This document shows, piece after piece, positions 46,933-58,382 of a DNA stretch of 64,000 bases. Position numbers and translations under genes: made by a program. Location of the stretch: NCBI GenBank assembly GCA_910574455.1, contig CAJSYZ010000006.1, positions 1,163,981-1,227,980 on the forward strand, read 5' to 3'. Below the pieces are notes generated by a model. It had not been told where the DNA came from. It did not search any database and saw nothing but the letters and a program-made list of their open reading frames with translations. Numbering within the stretch: position 1 is the stretch's first letter; each line of letters opens with the position of its first letter. This DNA comes from Trichaptum fuscoviolaceum (taxonomy: Eukaryota > Basidiomycota > Agaricomycetes > Hymenochaetales > Trichaptaceae).

Positions 46933-48860
46933 ATGTCTCAAATCTCCGCGGAAGGCGAAGGACCGCTATCAGGGAATCCATCAGGAAGTTATGAGGACGT
47001 AAAGAGTGAGATGTCTCGACCCTTATAGAATGCAAGGCAAAGCTTACCCTCCAGATCTGCGTAGGAAGCAGAAGACTGCTCTTCAAGCTTGGCTTATCGT
47101 TCTTTCTATTCGGCCTCATCAATAATGGTAGGTTGTCCTGCCATTCGCCACCTGTGTCAGAATCCTGAACGGCAGAGTAGTACTCTACGTTATCATTCTA
47201 TCTGCCGCTTTAGATCTTGTCCCTCCATCAACACCGAAAGGCATAATCGCATTCTGCAATATCGCACCTGCTCTCGTCGCGAAGGTTGGTTGGCCTTATT
47301 TGTTGAAAGGTCGCATTCACTATGCGAAGAGATTGATCGGTTGCTGCCTTTTGAGCTCATTTGGTATGATCGTAAGTAAAAACTCATTTGTGGACTATCG
47401 TTCGATTCGAATTCGATTTAGGTTGTTGCTGCATTCGATTCTCTAGAAATGAGGCTTCTTGGCATCGGCCTGGCATCGCTTTCATCTGGTATGTACTTAC
47501 TTTAATTTCTTCTTGCTATTATATTGACAGAACTAAGGATTGGGTGAATTAACCTTCTTACAATTGTCTACGAGGTATCATCCGTCATCCGTGGCAGGTC
47601 ACAGCGTCGGGTATGCGGTATTTATGACAATGCTTTCTTCGTTCTGACTTGTTCAAAAGTTATTTTGCGTCGGGAACGGGGGCCGCTGGTCTCGTTGGCG
47701 CTTTCATCTGGTGGGAGGTCCGAAGCTTAGGCGTCAGAATTGGTGTCGGAATGTCTGCTGTAAGTATTCTGCTTGCTGACGGAACGAAATACCTGATATT
47801 CCATTAGTTTATGCCTTTCGTGATTCCGTTGACATACCTATTCCTTCTTCCTCGACCCACCGCCTTTGCTTCTCTTACTCTTGAAGAAGAAGAAGAAGCG
47901 GTTGCTGACGCACCATCGGAGTATGTGCCTCTGCCAAGTGGCGAGGATGGAACAGACGCGGGAGAAGCGACTTTGTATACCTCGCCAATGAAGGCATCAG
48001 TGTCTCTGACTGCCAGAGACAAACTGCGCCTAGTTAGACCCCTCCTTCTGAAGTACATGCTCCCCCTCTGTAAGTCACCCGGTCAATTCTCCTCCCTCGT
48101 TACTCATTCCCGACGACCAGTTTGCGTTTATACAGTCAGTTTGTCTTCCGCTGTCTAAATGAAGAAAGCTAATTCTATTGAAGTTCGAATACACGATTAA
48201 TCAGGTAGGAGGTTGTTGCTCAATTCATCTCAATTACTGAGAGCTGTCTCAGGGCATCGCACCTACGTTAATCTACCCCGTCCCCTCGACAGAGGAGCAT
48301 CCGATCATGCAACTCATAATCCACTCTATCCGCGATTACTACCCCCTGTGGCAACTCGTGTACCAATCTACTGTATTTCTATCACGTTCCTCCATCTCCT
48401 TTGGTCTTCCTCCTCTTCCGAGTCGCCTGCTTTCACTACCAGCTATAGTGCAAGGTGGAATTTTGTTCGTACTCGGGCTCGAGTCTGGTCTGGGATTGAT
48501 TCCCGATGATATGGAAGGGCTCGCCTTTGGCCTTGTATTCCTGCTCATCAGCATCGAAGGCGTCTGTGGTGGCTTAGCTTAGTGGGTTGTCTTGTTCTTG
48601 GGTTAATTATCTGCATCTTACTGATGACACACAGCGTTAACGTCTTCTATCGCATAAACCAAGATTACCAACGTCCTCGAGATAGTGAAGATCCTCACAG
48701 TCACGAGAGGGAGCGGCAAGAGCGCGAGTTCAAGATTGGCTCTATTGGCTTTGCTGATTCGTCTGGTATCTTGCTTGCCTCTCTTCTCTCAATGCCAATG
48801 GAAATTGGCCTTTGTCGTGCTCAAGTGGGTAGGGGAAAACGTCTTTGTGCAGAGTTGTGA
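46933..48860 (+). CDS. BTN1: CLN3/Battenin (BTN1) vacuolar membrane protein
   Basis: Plus-strand gene with many short exons. The first exon starts MSQISAEGEGPLSGNPSGSY. The membrane part then reads LLFKLGLSFFLFGLINN, VLYVIILSAALDLVPPSTPK and GIIAFCNIAPALVAKVGWPY, followed by MIVVAAFDSLEMRLLGIGLA, LGELTFLQLSTRYHP and YFASGTGAAGLVGA. A charged loop (EEEEEAVADAPSEYVPL) separates these from the second half, FVYTVEYTINQGIAPTLIYP, PDDMEGLAFGLVFLLISIEG and FKIGSIGFADSSGILLASLL. This is the CLN3 family, a lysosome/vacuole multi-pass protein whose loss causes Batten disease in humans and disturbs vacuolar pH and arginine handling in yeast. The splice junction between exons 1 and 2 is not resolved. Confidence 0.9.
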
Positions 48861-49570
48861 TGTCATAATGGAAACTTGGGGGATTTTTCTGTCATTATTT
48901 GACCTTTCGACGCATGCGATGTCTGGTATTGTGACTGAGAAAAGGTAGTGCCGTGAGTAATTCTTGTAACCTTTTTCTCAGTCTTTGCAGCGTCCACGTA
49001 AGCTTTGTGATACTTATGGAAAAATAGCTTTCATCCTTATTTACCGCAGAATTCTGTACAACTAGCTACATTAGAGCAATCCCTTTTTCTCTTCCTCTAT
49101 TCCCGACTCATTCCAACTTTTCTCCTTTGATTGAAGCCGGCTTCATACTTAACATACTTTCGGATTCAAATTAGTTCTCACACATTCAGCTGTCGTATAA
49201 ACAGTGACAATTGCACGCAATCCCAAATAATACACCCCTTTCTTTCGAACCATTCACTATTATCGCGTTATAAACCCTTGTCCCCTACTAGCTTGTCAAA
49301 ACTACTTCTGCTCAAAGCAATTGGAGTTTGTTTCCAGATATGTGCCACTGGTAATTAGAAATGACTAAGTATTCGAAAAGTAGATTCCCACGTTTGTACC
49401 CGATTTTCCCGAGCTGATCCAATTTTTTGACAGCCGGTACTCGACGACAAGCCACCATCTAGTAACAACCCCCCTGGCCGTCGTGCTCGACAGCGAGCTC
49501 GACGCCGGGACAATGCCAGACGACCCAGATCGGCGCCAATGAGAATAGACCACGCGAGCCACTTCAGCAA
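48861..49570. other. Intergenic region upstream of the ZZZ3-like gene
   Basis: No independent gene is called. From about 49437 to 49570 an arginine-rich open frame (DDKPPSSNNPPGRRARQRAR) lies behind a possible acceptor, but it ends at a stop close to 49580 and is in a different frame from the next gene. It could be an unresolved 5' exon region. Confidence 0.35.
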
Positions 49571-51266
49571 ATGGAAGATGTAGAGTGCGCAGAGCAGCCT
49601 GAGGTTGTCACTGACTTGCGCACCACTAAGTACGTGCTGTGCCATTGTTCGGCTATGTTTCTTGTCTAACGGTCTTTGAACAGCCTCGAAATCCTCAACA
49701 ACTATATCCAGCGCCAACGCGCTTTACTGGAACGTATCAAGCTAGATATCAATAATTTCAAAGAGCTCAAGTCGTCTGCCGAGAAGGACCCGCAAAGACA
49801 CCTCAACCGTATTGTACATGAATATAATCAAGATGATTGTCTGGAAAGAGTTAATGATTTGGTGGAGGACGTGCGTAATGGTGAAGAGGAAGAAAATATC
49901 ACGGACACGATTGACTGGAAGTTGTTCGAAGGCCACGGTGAGCTTTGCATAAACTGTATCCGTGTATTGCTCATGCTTTGCAGATACGTCGTCTATTTGC
50001 GAGCTTGCGGTTAAGACACGTTATGCACATCCTTCGGCTATGTTTCTTCCTTGGCACTGTCCGCCATTACCCATTCCAAGTGCCTCAAAGCATCCTCCAA
50101 TCCCATCCGGACTTTCAAGGCTATGCGAGTCGGAGATGATGGCGCGTGTTCGCGCTGCTAGGTCAAAGATGCTGGACCCGGTATTAGAGCGGAACGTCGA
50201 GTTTCTTGCCTCGTTGCCGCCGGACATAGACGAAGAGTCATCTAAAGGCACAGAAAAATCAAAAGGGAGAACAAACAACGGCAAGCACAAGTCGCACGCG
50301 CATGGTGGAAACCGACGCAAGAAGCATGTCGGGTCGAACACGACTATACGTCCTCGTGGACCGGGAGGTGTCTTCGTTAAACGGAGTACACTGGTTGACG
50401 GCAAGTCCACTCCCGAATTTGCTACACCTACTACGCCGGCGTCAGCGGCTTCCGAACTTGCTCGATGTATGTCTTCTGTGAGCTCCATTGGTGGTGGTGA
50501 GGGTCGGCCAAAGCGTCAGCGCCGACCATCCGTCCGCGTTCTCGAGGGCGCTCCCCCCCTAGGAAGTCGCAGGACCTCAAGAAGACTGAGCTCTGCCCTT
50601 TCGACCCCTGCTGGATCAGTGTCTCCAGCACCGGAGACAGCGCAACAAAGTCAAGTGCGTCTGATCATTCGGCTTCCGCCTCGATCTGCCTTTGCTCGTG
50701 ACAATACTCGCGACTCTACCACACCATATGCCTCTACGTCTAGTTCCGTTTCTGCGAGCTTGAATACCCCGTCTGGTAGTACGGTCGTCACTCCAGTCAC
50801 GCAAACGTTCAGACAGTTAGCCGAACAAGGTGACGATATGGACGTGGATGAAGTGAAGGAAGAAGAGGTAGACCATTATGATTGGAACGGCTTGGACAAT
50901 GTCAGTACTTCTGATGAAGAAATATCTGAAGGAGAGGATGAGAAGGTCGAACCAAAACCCTTGTCTTCTACTTCCAAGTCTGTCAATCTGGCCGTGAATG
51001 GAAAGAATGGGAAAGTCCGTTCCAAGACTTTCAATCAGACGTGGAGTGTCTCTGAGCAGCACCTTCTCGATCAACTTCTCGAGCAGTTTCCCGATGGCAC
51101 AAAGAATCGGTAAGCCTCAGAATTCATCTATATATCTGATCCCTAATTGAGACACTGCAGCTGGTCAAGGATATCGAAAGCGATGGATGGCCGTCGAACT
51201 GCTCGACAAGTCGCATCTAGGGTGCAGAAGTATTTCGCTAAAATGAAGAAGTATGGAATCATATGA
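49571..51266 (+). CDS. Myb/SANT-domain protein resembling ZZZ3
   Basis: Exons include 49571 onward (MEDVECAEQPEVVTDLRTT), an exon from about 49682 (LEILNNYIQRQRALLERIKL, a coiled coil), a large exon to about 51109 and a last exon to 51266. The C-terminal domain spans the last intron: KTFNQTWSVSEQHLLDQLLE QFPDGTKNR then WSRISKAMDGRRTARQVASR VQKYFAKMKKYG. This Myb-like repeat with the RTxxQVASRVQKYF signature is characteristic of ZZZ3, a subunit of the animal ATAC acetyltransferase complex. The middle part is Ser/Pro-rich with basic patches (GRPKRQRRPSVRVLEG), consistent with a nuclear protein. I do not see a ZZ zinc finger. A chromatin role is inferred from the domain only. An additional 5' exon is possible. 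Confidence 0.75.
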
Positions 51267-51747
51267 TGTGAAGTAGATTACGATCAATCCCTCTCCGAGC
51301 CGTTATTTTTCCGCACCAATATGTTTATGAGTTTAAATTTTTGAACTATGTCCCTGTTTCAACTGGACTTCTAGCATTGCTACTATTTCGCTTCATATAA
51401 AGCTCTCGCATAGGATATACAATACGTCTATTTTTCATTAAAAATGCTATACATTCGGACAATCTAAGGTTCACGGACTCAAAGCTCAAGCTGTTACTTG
51501 TTAGTGCCACAGTTACGCCGCCACACTGACTGCACTTGGTACGCACCTTGTTTTCTCGTTTTCTCGCTTCTGAGACTTCAAATAAGTACAGTGTTTATCT
51601 TCATCATTGTGTCTTGCGGCACCGTGACTGCCAGTGTGACGTGCCGGAGCGTGCCTGTGGCTCGGAATCCGACGCGTTTAGCGCGACCACTTGCTGCTTT
51701 TGTGATGTCTTGCTCCTTACCTTCATCTTCACCACTTTCATTCGACA
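51267..51747. other. Intergenic region
   Basis: No gene seen. It should include the 3' UTR of the ZZZ3-like gene and the promoter of the F-box/LRR-type gene. Confidence 0.35.
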
Positions 51748-53490
51748 ATGCCCGATATTTTCGCGATAGATGAAGTATTGCGCTTTCTACGCTTTTGTGA
51801 TAAAGCAAGTCTTGCCCGCTTGGCACGTACAAGCAAACTGCTCTCAGACCCAGCGCTGGACATACTATGGGAAACTCTCGAGTCGTTCTTACATTTCCTG
51901 AAGCTCTTTCCAGAAGACTTGATCACATTCAATGTTATGGATAATGGGATGGTGAAACCTGTGGGTACTAGCAGAGTTCTCGTCTTTGAGTCATCGATGA
52001 CCCCTTTTCCAGACGGTCAACCACTTGATCATACCGCGCCATTGGAAGCGCGTAACACCGTATGCTCGACGGATTCGTGTTTGGAAGTCGGAGGATCTTT
52101 CGTACATCGATGAACCTGTTGTCGACCACTTGGCATTCGGAAGGCCACCGGAGTACATCATGCCCCGTCTCCAGCATATGGAGGTAGCAGGAACGAGTGT
52201 CTGGGAGTACATCTGCAGACCTTCCTCACCTGTCCGTCTCTCGAGACTGTCACTGTGTGGAACACCGATCCGGATCTTTGGACATCGCGCGCGATGAACA
52301 CCTACTTTCGCACCCTCGCAGACCGCGCACTGAACCTGCGGAAGCTCATCGTGCATTGGGGCGACCTTGGGCCTGCGAATGCCTCCTTGCAAGCCTCGCA
52401 GACCCCATTCGTCGACGGTCTGTACGACATATTCTCGTATCAGGGTTCGCAGCTCCAGACGGTGAACCTGTGGTCACCGTTGTCACTGGACTCGAAGACG
52501 TTCCTGATGCTATCTCAGATGCCAAACTTGTCTACGCTACACCTCAACTTGATCGGCATACATAACGCAGACGTGCTGGGAGTAGATATCAAAGACCGCT
52601 CGCATGCGTTTCCAGCACTGAAAGACGTCTTCCTAGCGGGCGCAGTGGGGGCTTTCCCGAAGATTCTTCAGTATTTTGGTAATGCGTCGGACATGACGAC
52701 GAGTCTGGGATTCAGCGTAAGAGAGGTTCCACTCGCGAAATCCTTAGCAGCACTGTTCACGTCGGTGGCAAATACGTTCACGCGACTACGTATCTTGCAG
52801 TTCAATGTACCCAAGGAAGAAATCAGTATGACACTGTCCACCCTTCAATCTATCAACGACACAGAGCTATACCATTATGATATCCATGTCATTAAAAATC
52901 TTCTGCGACTACACAGCATCGTCGCAGTCCACCTCGAACTCGGTGTCCCTCTACATCTCACGGACTCAGATCTACGTACGATTGGCAAAGCCTGGCAGAA
53001 TATAGAAGTGCTCAATCTTTGCTCTGATCCGTTCTGTGAACGTACGCGAGCACGACCGACGTCATCAGTGAATGGGCTCCTTGCTGTTGTTTCTCAGTGC
53101 TCGTCACTCAAGCACCTCGGTCTCTTTGTCGACTACAGCGCAGGAGTCTCAGAGGATGCCATTGCAAGTGCCGAATTCGCGTCGAGCTCGCTCGTTCACC
53201 TCGATGTCGGACGCAGCTGGATCAAAGAGCCAGCTCTTGTCGCTGCTCTCCTTAGCGGTGTTTTCCCAGTGCTAAAAGTTTTCCAGTGGTCTGGCATGTC
53301 AGATCCCGGAACGACCGAGGACGATCCCTGGGCGGACGAAAGGTCGGTGAGCATCGCGTTTGGGCATGCCAGTGGCTGGCGTCGAGTGTTTGATCTCTTG
53401 CCTGTATTTCGCGCTGTTCGAGCAAACGAGCGCCGGGTCCGGAACTTGGAGACTATTCTTCCGATCGAGGCAGGTATGAACGTCGATTAG
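51748..53490 (+). pseudogene. F-box / leucine-rich-repeat-type protein gene with a probable frameshift
   Basis: The N terminus MPDIFAIDEVLRFLRFCDKA SLARLARTSKLLSDPALDIL WETL is an F-box-like helix set common in mushroom F-box proteins. An intron after VKP joins TVNHLIIPRHWKRVTPYARR in phase. Near 52212 the frame must move by one base between WEYI and LQTFLTCPSLETVTVWNTDP, and no intron of plausible size is available there. Downstream the frame stays open for about 410 codons with LRR-like strands (LNLRKLIVHW, QLQTVNLWSPLS, MPNLSTLHLNLIG, QNIEVLNLCSDPF, SSLKHLGLFVDYS, SLVHLDVGRSWI) to 53490. If the shift is real the product is truncated early. If it is a sequence error this is an intact gene. 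Expected role: SCF substrate receptor. Confidence 0.65.
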
Positions 53491-54316
53491 CGTACTCTTG
53501 CCACTCCTCTCGGTCTTCAGGCATAGACTGAAACGACTTCGACGCCTCGCTATCCATGCGCTTGCTTCCGGCCCGGCTGGCTGGTTATTCCGATGCTTTC
53601 AGGTCTCGACGAGGATTCATGGCTTTCTCCAAGCGCGGTGCATGTTCCAAGAGCGCTACTTCATCTTCGAATCAATGCAGAGAAATACTTTATAATGGGG
53701 CTAATATCTCGGACATAATAAGGTGATTGTACCCGTTTATCTGATTTTGTACATTCCTTCTCTATATAGTCTTATCTGGTTCACATCTTTCTACTTTTCG
53801 TTGAAGTTATTCCGATTCCTTGATTTCCCCTTTTCTAATCCTGTTTTCTATTGCTATTATGTGTTTTGTTTCCATTCACCCTGTTGTACACTATCCAAGC
53901 CATCAACCTTGTATTATAGCTGATTTATCTGCTGAGTTTTCAGAATAAAATTAGATCTGCCATTATATCCAAGTCAACAAATGTCACATTACTGGAAGAA
54001 TAGTTTGAATCAAAGGACAAGATCAATATCTCTCGCCAAATAACCTCAAGCTCATTTAACACATGCATTGAGCTAGAAAGCGGTTACTTGGTGTCCAGAC
54101 TTAGACCGAGGATGATAGTCAACCTTTCAGAGATAGTCAATCCCAGCGCTCTGGCGCTCTGGCATAACGAAACTGCAAGCTCCAATGGCTGCCACGTTCA
54201 CCGAAGGTTTGATCGAGTTCTCTCACATATCTAGATATCCGTTTCGTCACCAACACGATGCTGGGCACATGGGAGATCCGGCCTCTCACGGCGAAATAGG
54301 AGGCTCGGGTTTCGTT
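53491..54316. other. Intergenic region before the 7.3-kb duplication
   Basis: T-rich sequence at 53700-53930. There are short open frames on both strands at 54140-54320 without recognisable similarity. No gene is called. Confidence 0.35.
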
Positions 54317-56666
54317 CTGCCGAGCATGAATATGGAACATGCTCTATCGTTTCAAGACGTCGTCATTCCTTCATCCGTGTCGCAGCTCTTCTTTTCTCCA
54401 TTCATTTCCCCACCCTTTCCCAGGTACATTTGAGACAAATTCAAGTGCTCACATCTCAAAACAAGCTATCGACTTCAAATACAAATTTTTATCATCAAAT
54501 GCCGCCTGGAGTACCTTCTCATCAAGAATGTGCCTAGACCAATCTTTCAACTCGCCTATATTCGTTGGTTGAAGCTCAAGTTTTCTGAAATCTGAGTCCG
54601 GCGGCAGTCTCGAATTCTGCTCGGCGGGACGGGGAATGCCGATTGAGCGCCCTTGCTTAATTAGATTGGGGTGGCTGAAGCAATATTTTGCTGCTTCCGA
54701 CTTGAACACCATCACTATCATCATAGGGGGAGGATGTCGTATGACTTACGCCGTCTTTTATCCAGAATCCCCACCTTAACGCGACCGGTCGCGAACGAAC
54801 GAAACGACACGATTTAGAGACATCAAGCTGCACGATGCGTTCAACGTCGCATCTCACTGGCACGTCGTCCACGTCGACAGTCAGACCCAAATCACCGAGG
54901 TCGAGCGGTCAAGGTCATCTTCATACTCGAGCAGAGTCGCCGCTGCCGAAGAACAGCGTTCGCACTCATCTCGCAGACTTTCTGCCACTTCCGCGCCACG
55001 CACTCTTCCACGTCAAGGTCACGATCCACCAGCTCTGGAATGTTCCGTTTGTCAACGGTCGATACAGTGTGCGATGGAAGTTTCAGAATGTACAGTCTGT
55101 GCGGGGAATGGGCTGAAGGCGAAGATGAGAGCATCGGCGGCGGCGTCGGTGTCGAATTTGACGGCAAAGGGGAAGGGCCGGGTGGTGAGCGGCGAGAGCA
55201 TGGAGAGCAACGGAACCGGAAATGAGTCGCTATTTCCCTCAGAGGATTCATCAAGATCATCGGTCGTGAACGACGGAGCGTCGTCTACAAACCCCTCGCC
55301 ACTGCTAAAGACAGCATTCTTGCCTGACAACGGGGATGTGCTCGAGTTCTCACACGACTCCCGGGGGCGCACGGACTATGTCGATTTGAGAGACCATAAC
55401 GTGAAATGGGGTCAGACAATCAATGTTCTCGTTCAGATGGATGTGCACCGAGATACCAAGGAGCTGCAGCCAAGCGAGCTCAAGCTCGTGGTCGAGCAAG
55501 TGAGTGTCTCAATGATATTATGCGTTAGACGGACTTCTTATTCGTGCAGCTTGTCATTCCCGGTGACCCAGATTCGCCTCAGACCCCACGCCTGGGTGCC
55601 TGTGTACCTCAATCTGGCAGAGTACGCAGATGAGGGCCCCGTCACTCGCAGATATCTCCTCCGGCAAAGCAAGATAAACGCAACGCTGCAGCTCACCGTC
55701 GAGCTCACACATATCGACGGCGAAAAGTCTTATAAATCTCCACCCCTAAGGAAGGGCGAAGTGATGGCGGGAGTTGCGACACTCCTTGAGAATAGCCCCT
55801 TCGGCTCCCTCCATCGCCCGTCCTTCTCTCGCCAGGCATCGACCAGGCCAGCGTTCGGCCTAGAGAATCTGACACCCGGCGGATCTCGACCGAGCTCCCC
55901 ACGATCCCGCGCGCACAGTCCGAGTCCGGAATCACTACGAACGACAGACAACATCATTGAGGCGATCTTTAACCCTGTACCTACGAGCTCAACTACACCT
56001 TCGCCGTTTACATACTATGTCCCGCCAAAACCTCGCCCTTTACCTGCGCTGGATCTTAGCACCATACACGATCAGACCGAGGACGAACCTCCACAGAGTG
56101 CTGTCAGCAGAAGCACCAGTGTATCTCGGTCTATCTCGATGTCGACTCATAGCAGTCATTCGCATGCATGAGAAGCCTACTCGCCAACGTTGGTGGCAAA
56201 AATTCGGACACCATCGGCAGGAACGGCATGCCAGCTCAAACACTTCAAATCAGGGCAAAAGTAGCCACCCTCCGTCTCAATCTCCTTCACTGGCAATGAG
56301 ATTGTTGGTGGAAGCAAACAAAAAACATATCATTCTAGGGTTAGGACAGCAAATCAAACTTCAAGAATTCTGGCTATCTCCACGTCGTCCAATCCTCCTT
56401 TTTTATACATTTGACGATAGTCTCCCCTTATATTGGGCAGAATATCGTGGGTTAGTAACTAACTACTGCTAACTAACTACGAAAGCCTAAAAGTCAAAGT
56501 AAGTCTAAATCTCTGTCTGCATCAATCTAAATTGCTTACATTCGGCGAAGCCAGGGTAACATCGGTTGCATCGCGTCGCGACGCTTAGGCGCTCGTCGAA
56601 GCGCCGACTATGAAGAGACAAAGTAAGTCGAAATCTCTTTTTGCGCTTTCAATTGAAATGCTTACA
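54317..56666. repeat. Duplicated segment, copy 1
   Basis: Nearly identical to 61660-64000, with only scattered substitutions and small indels visible. It begins at CTGCCGAGCATGAATATGG; sequence to the left is unrelated between the copies. The offset drifts from 7343 to 7334 through small indels. Confidence 0.92.
54835..56171 (+). pseudogene. NT-C2 domain protein, copy 1, with two frame-disrupting indels
   Basis: The start MRSTSHLTGTSSTSTVRPKS leads to the NT-C2 (EEIG1/EHBP1 N-terminal C2) domain: HALFHVKVTIHQLWNVPFVN GRYSVRWKFQNVQS, then DYVDLRDHNVKWGQTINVLV and LRKGEVMAGVATLLE. Compared with copy 2 it lacks one base near 55105 (GCGGGGAATG against GCGAGGGAATG) and has one extra base near 55598 (GGTGCCTGTG against GGTGCTGTG). 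Each disrupts the frame once the 50-nt intron (55501-55550) is removed. With the intron retained, a frame from 55074 stays open to 56171, so a shorter product is conceivable. NT-C2 proteins bind membranes and help organise actin or endocytosis. The C-terminal part is Ser/Pro-rich (PGGSRPSSPRSRAHSPSPES) and ends MSTHSSHSHA. Confidence 0.75.
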
Positions 56667-56954
56667 TTTAATGCGGGGGCCAGGTTAACGCGCGTCGATT
56701 GCGCCGCCTCGACGCTTAGGCGCTCGTCGAAGCGCCGGTTGCACATTGTCGCTCGAAGATTCTGTGAGGTATTTGTTAATGAAATGTAAAGCTCAATGTA
56801 ACCATTGTTACTTACCATAGTTTGGAATAGCCCGGGGGCAAAGACGACGCTGGCGCTTATCAAAGCGCCGCTTCTGGACGTCGCTCGAAGGCTCTACTGT
56901 AACAAGAGGTAAGTCAATAACATGGTACACCTAAATGTAATAAGGGATGCTTAC
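56499..56954 (-). repeat. Hairpin-bearing exon-like modules separated by intron-like segments
   Basis: Three copies of an 18-nt hairpin related to GGCGCTCGTCGAAGCGCC occur at 56588-56605, 56719-56736 and 56852-56869. They sit between four segments (56499-56539, 56623-56665, 56769-56815, 56909-56954) that begin GT(A) and end CTTAC, so that each is bounded by splice-donor-like sequence on both strands. Read on the minus strand, the modules give in-phase exon-like peptides such as NLRATMCNRRFDERLSVEAA and SLRATSRSGALISASVVFAP. No start codon or family is recognisable. The first module is repeated in the second copy near 63922-63939. Confidence 0.6.
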
Positions 56955-57197
56955 CATATAATCATGTAGACTAGGCCTCGAGGTCGAAGAGGAGTCGAAA
57001 GCAGTGGTGAAGGTCAGGGTAGGTCGACGGCGAGGGGGTTCAGAGTGGGGGTCGGCGGGGAAGGCCAATGCGACGGCGCAACAGCATAATGCAATCTACT
57101 GACTCGCTAACCTTTCCTCCCAGCCTTTATAGCGATTTTGCGTGGTCTGTGCGCACGACTCCCTTCCACTCTTGGTTACCCACTCGCTTCGCTTCGC

Positions 57198-58382
57198 AAG
57201 CTCGCTCGGCGGACGAAATTACATATATACATTGTTGTTCCATCAAACTGTCTACTCGCTTGCGAAGCGCGCGCACGCACCGGCCTAACACTTTGTTATC
57301 TTGTCAGGCCACCGCTTTACAGAAGACGTTGCTCGCGGGAATTCGATACATAGCTACAACGCTATCTGAGCTCCTCAAAAGCAGTGAAGACCTGAGCATG
57401 AAGAACTGGGCTTGCTCACGTCTGCACAGCAATCAAGACGCAAGGCCCGCTTTCCCCTCGGCGGACGAATACATTATTATTACGGCTAGGAGAATACTCG
57501 CTTGCCAAGCGCGCGCGCGCGCCGCTGGGCACATTCATTGCCATTTTGTCAGGCTCGCACAACGCCGCTCGCCGGATTTCTTTACATACATACATTGCTT
57601 TGCAGAAGACATTGGTCGCGCGAATTCGATACATACCTACATCGCTATCTGGACCCCAAGTACTCGCTCTCTTTCACCAAACACAGAGCCAATGCTCTTC
57701 TGCAGACGAAGAACTGGGCTTGCACCTTAATCAAGATGCAAGGTTACCGTTTGGCGGAGAAAATACATTTATGGTGCGCGTCTACCTAGGCCCGCGCTCA
57801 CATCTGTCTGGTAAGCGAAAATCATTTCGCGTAGTGCTCTATTTCATGTCCCCCGGAGGTTGCTCGCCGGTGTATCTTCTGCAGATACTGCTCAGTTGTT
57901 TAGAAATGCCTGTACATACATACTTATGAAAATAAAAGTCTTTCTACTGCACAGTATTGCACGAAGCTGCTCGCCGGAATCATTTATATATATACATTGT
58001 GATCCTGCAAGTGCAGTACGCTCTACGGAGGAAATTACATGACAGAGGCAAGCGAGCTTTGCTACGCGTGAACGTAAGGCTTTCATGCGTCCCCCGGGTC
58101 GCTCGCCAGCGGAATTTATATAGCTATATTGTCATTGTAGTATGGAATACATTTTATTACTGCAATCATGCCACCTGCGGCTCTGTAGAGAATTGTCACT
58201 GCTTCGCGTGAAGCTGCTCGCCGGAAGAATTTACATATATACATTGTGATCTTGCAAGGATTCAAATGGACTGAAAGGCCATTTTAAACTTAAAATCAAG
58301 CTTCTATTGGCTGCATGGCATGCTCAGCATCCTGTGAAGCTGCTCGCCGGAAGAATTTACATATATACATTGCGATGCTGCA
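57198..58382 (+). repeat. Degenerate tandem array, about 110-125 bp period
   Basis: A block of the form CTCGCCGG, a few bases, TTACATATATACATTG and then CTGCA recurs at 57198, 57327, 57565, 57611, 57860, 57964, 58099, 58211 and 58337. The last copies are the best conserved. Between 57260 and 57780 there is also a direct repeat of about 280-310 bp (for example GAAGAACTGGGCTTGC at 57399 and 57708). Translations give recurring YIYIVI-like peptides. No gene is recognisable. Confidence 0.65.

Noticed and set aside
56165..56472. Extension of the NT-C2 protein into a frame encoding KPTRQRWWQKFGHHRQERHA
   Set aside because: The main frame ends at a TGA after SHSHA, and I see no intron that would join this frame. 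It is identical in both copies, so conservation gives no extra support.
57068..57730. 220-codon plus-strand frame as a gene
   Set aside because: It runs through the degenerate tandem array and its peptide repeats follow the DNA repeats. There is no family match or splice structure.
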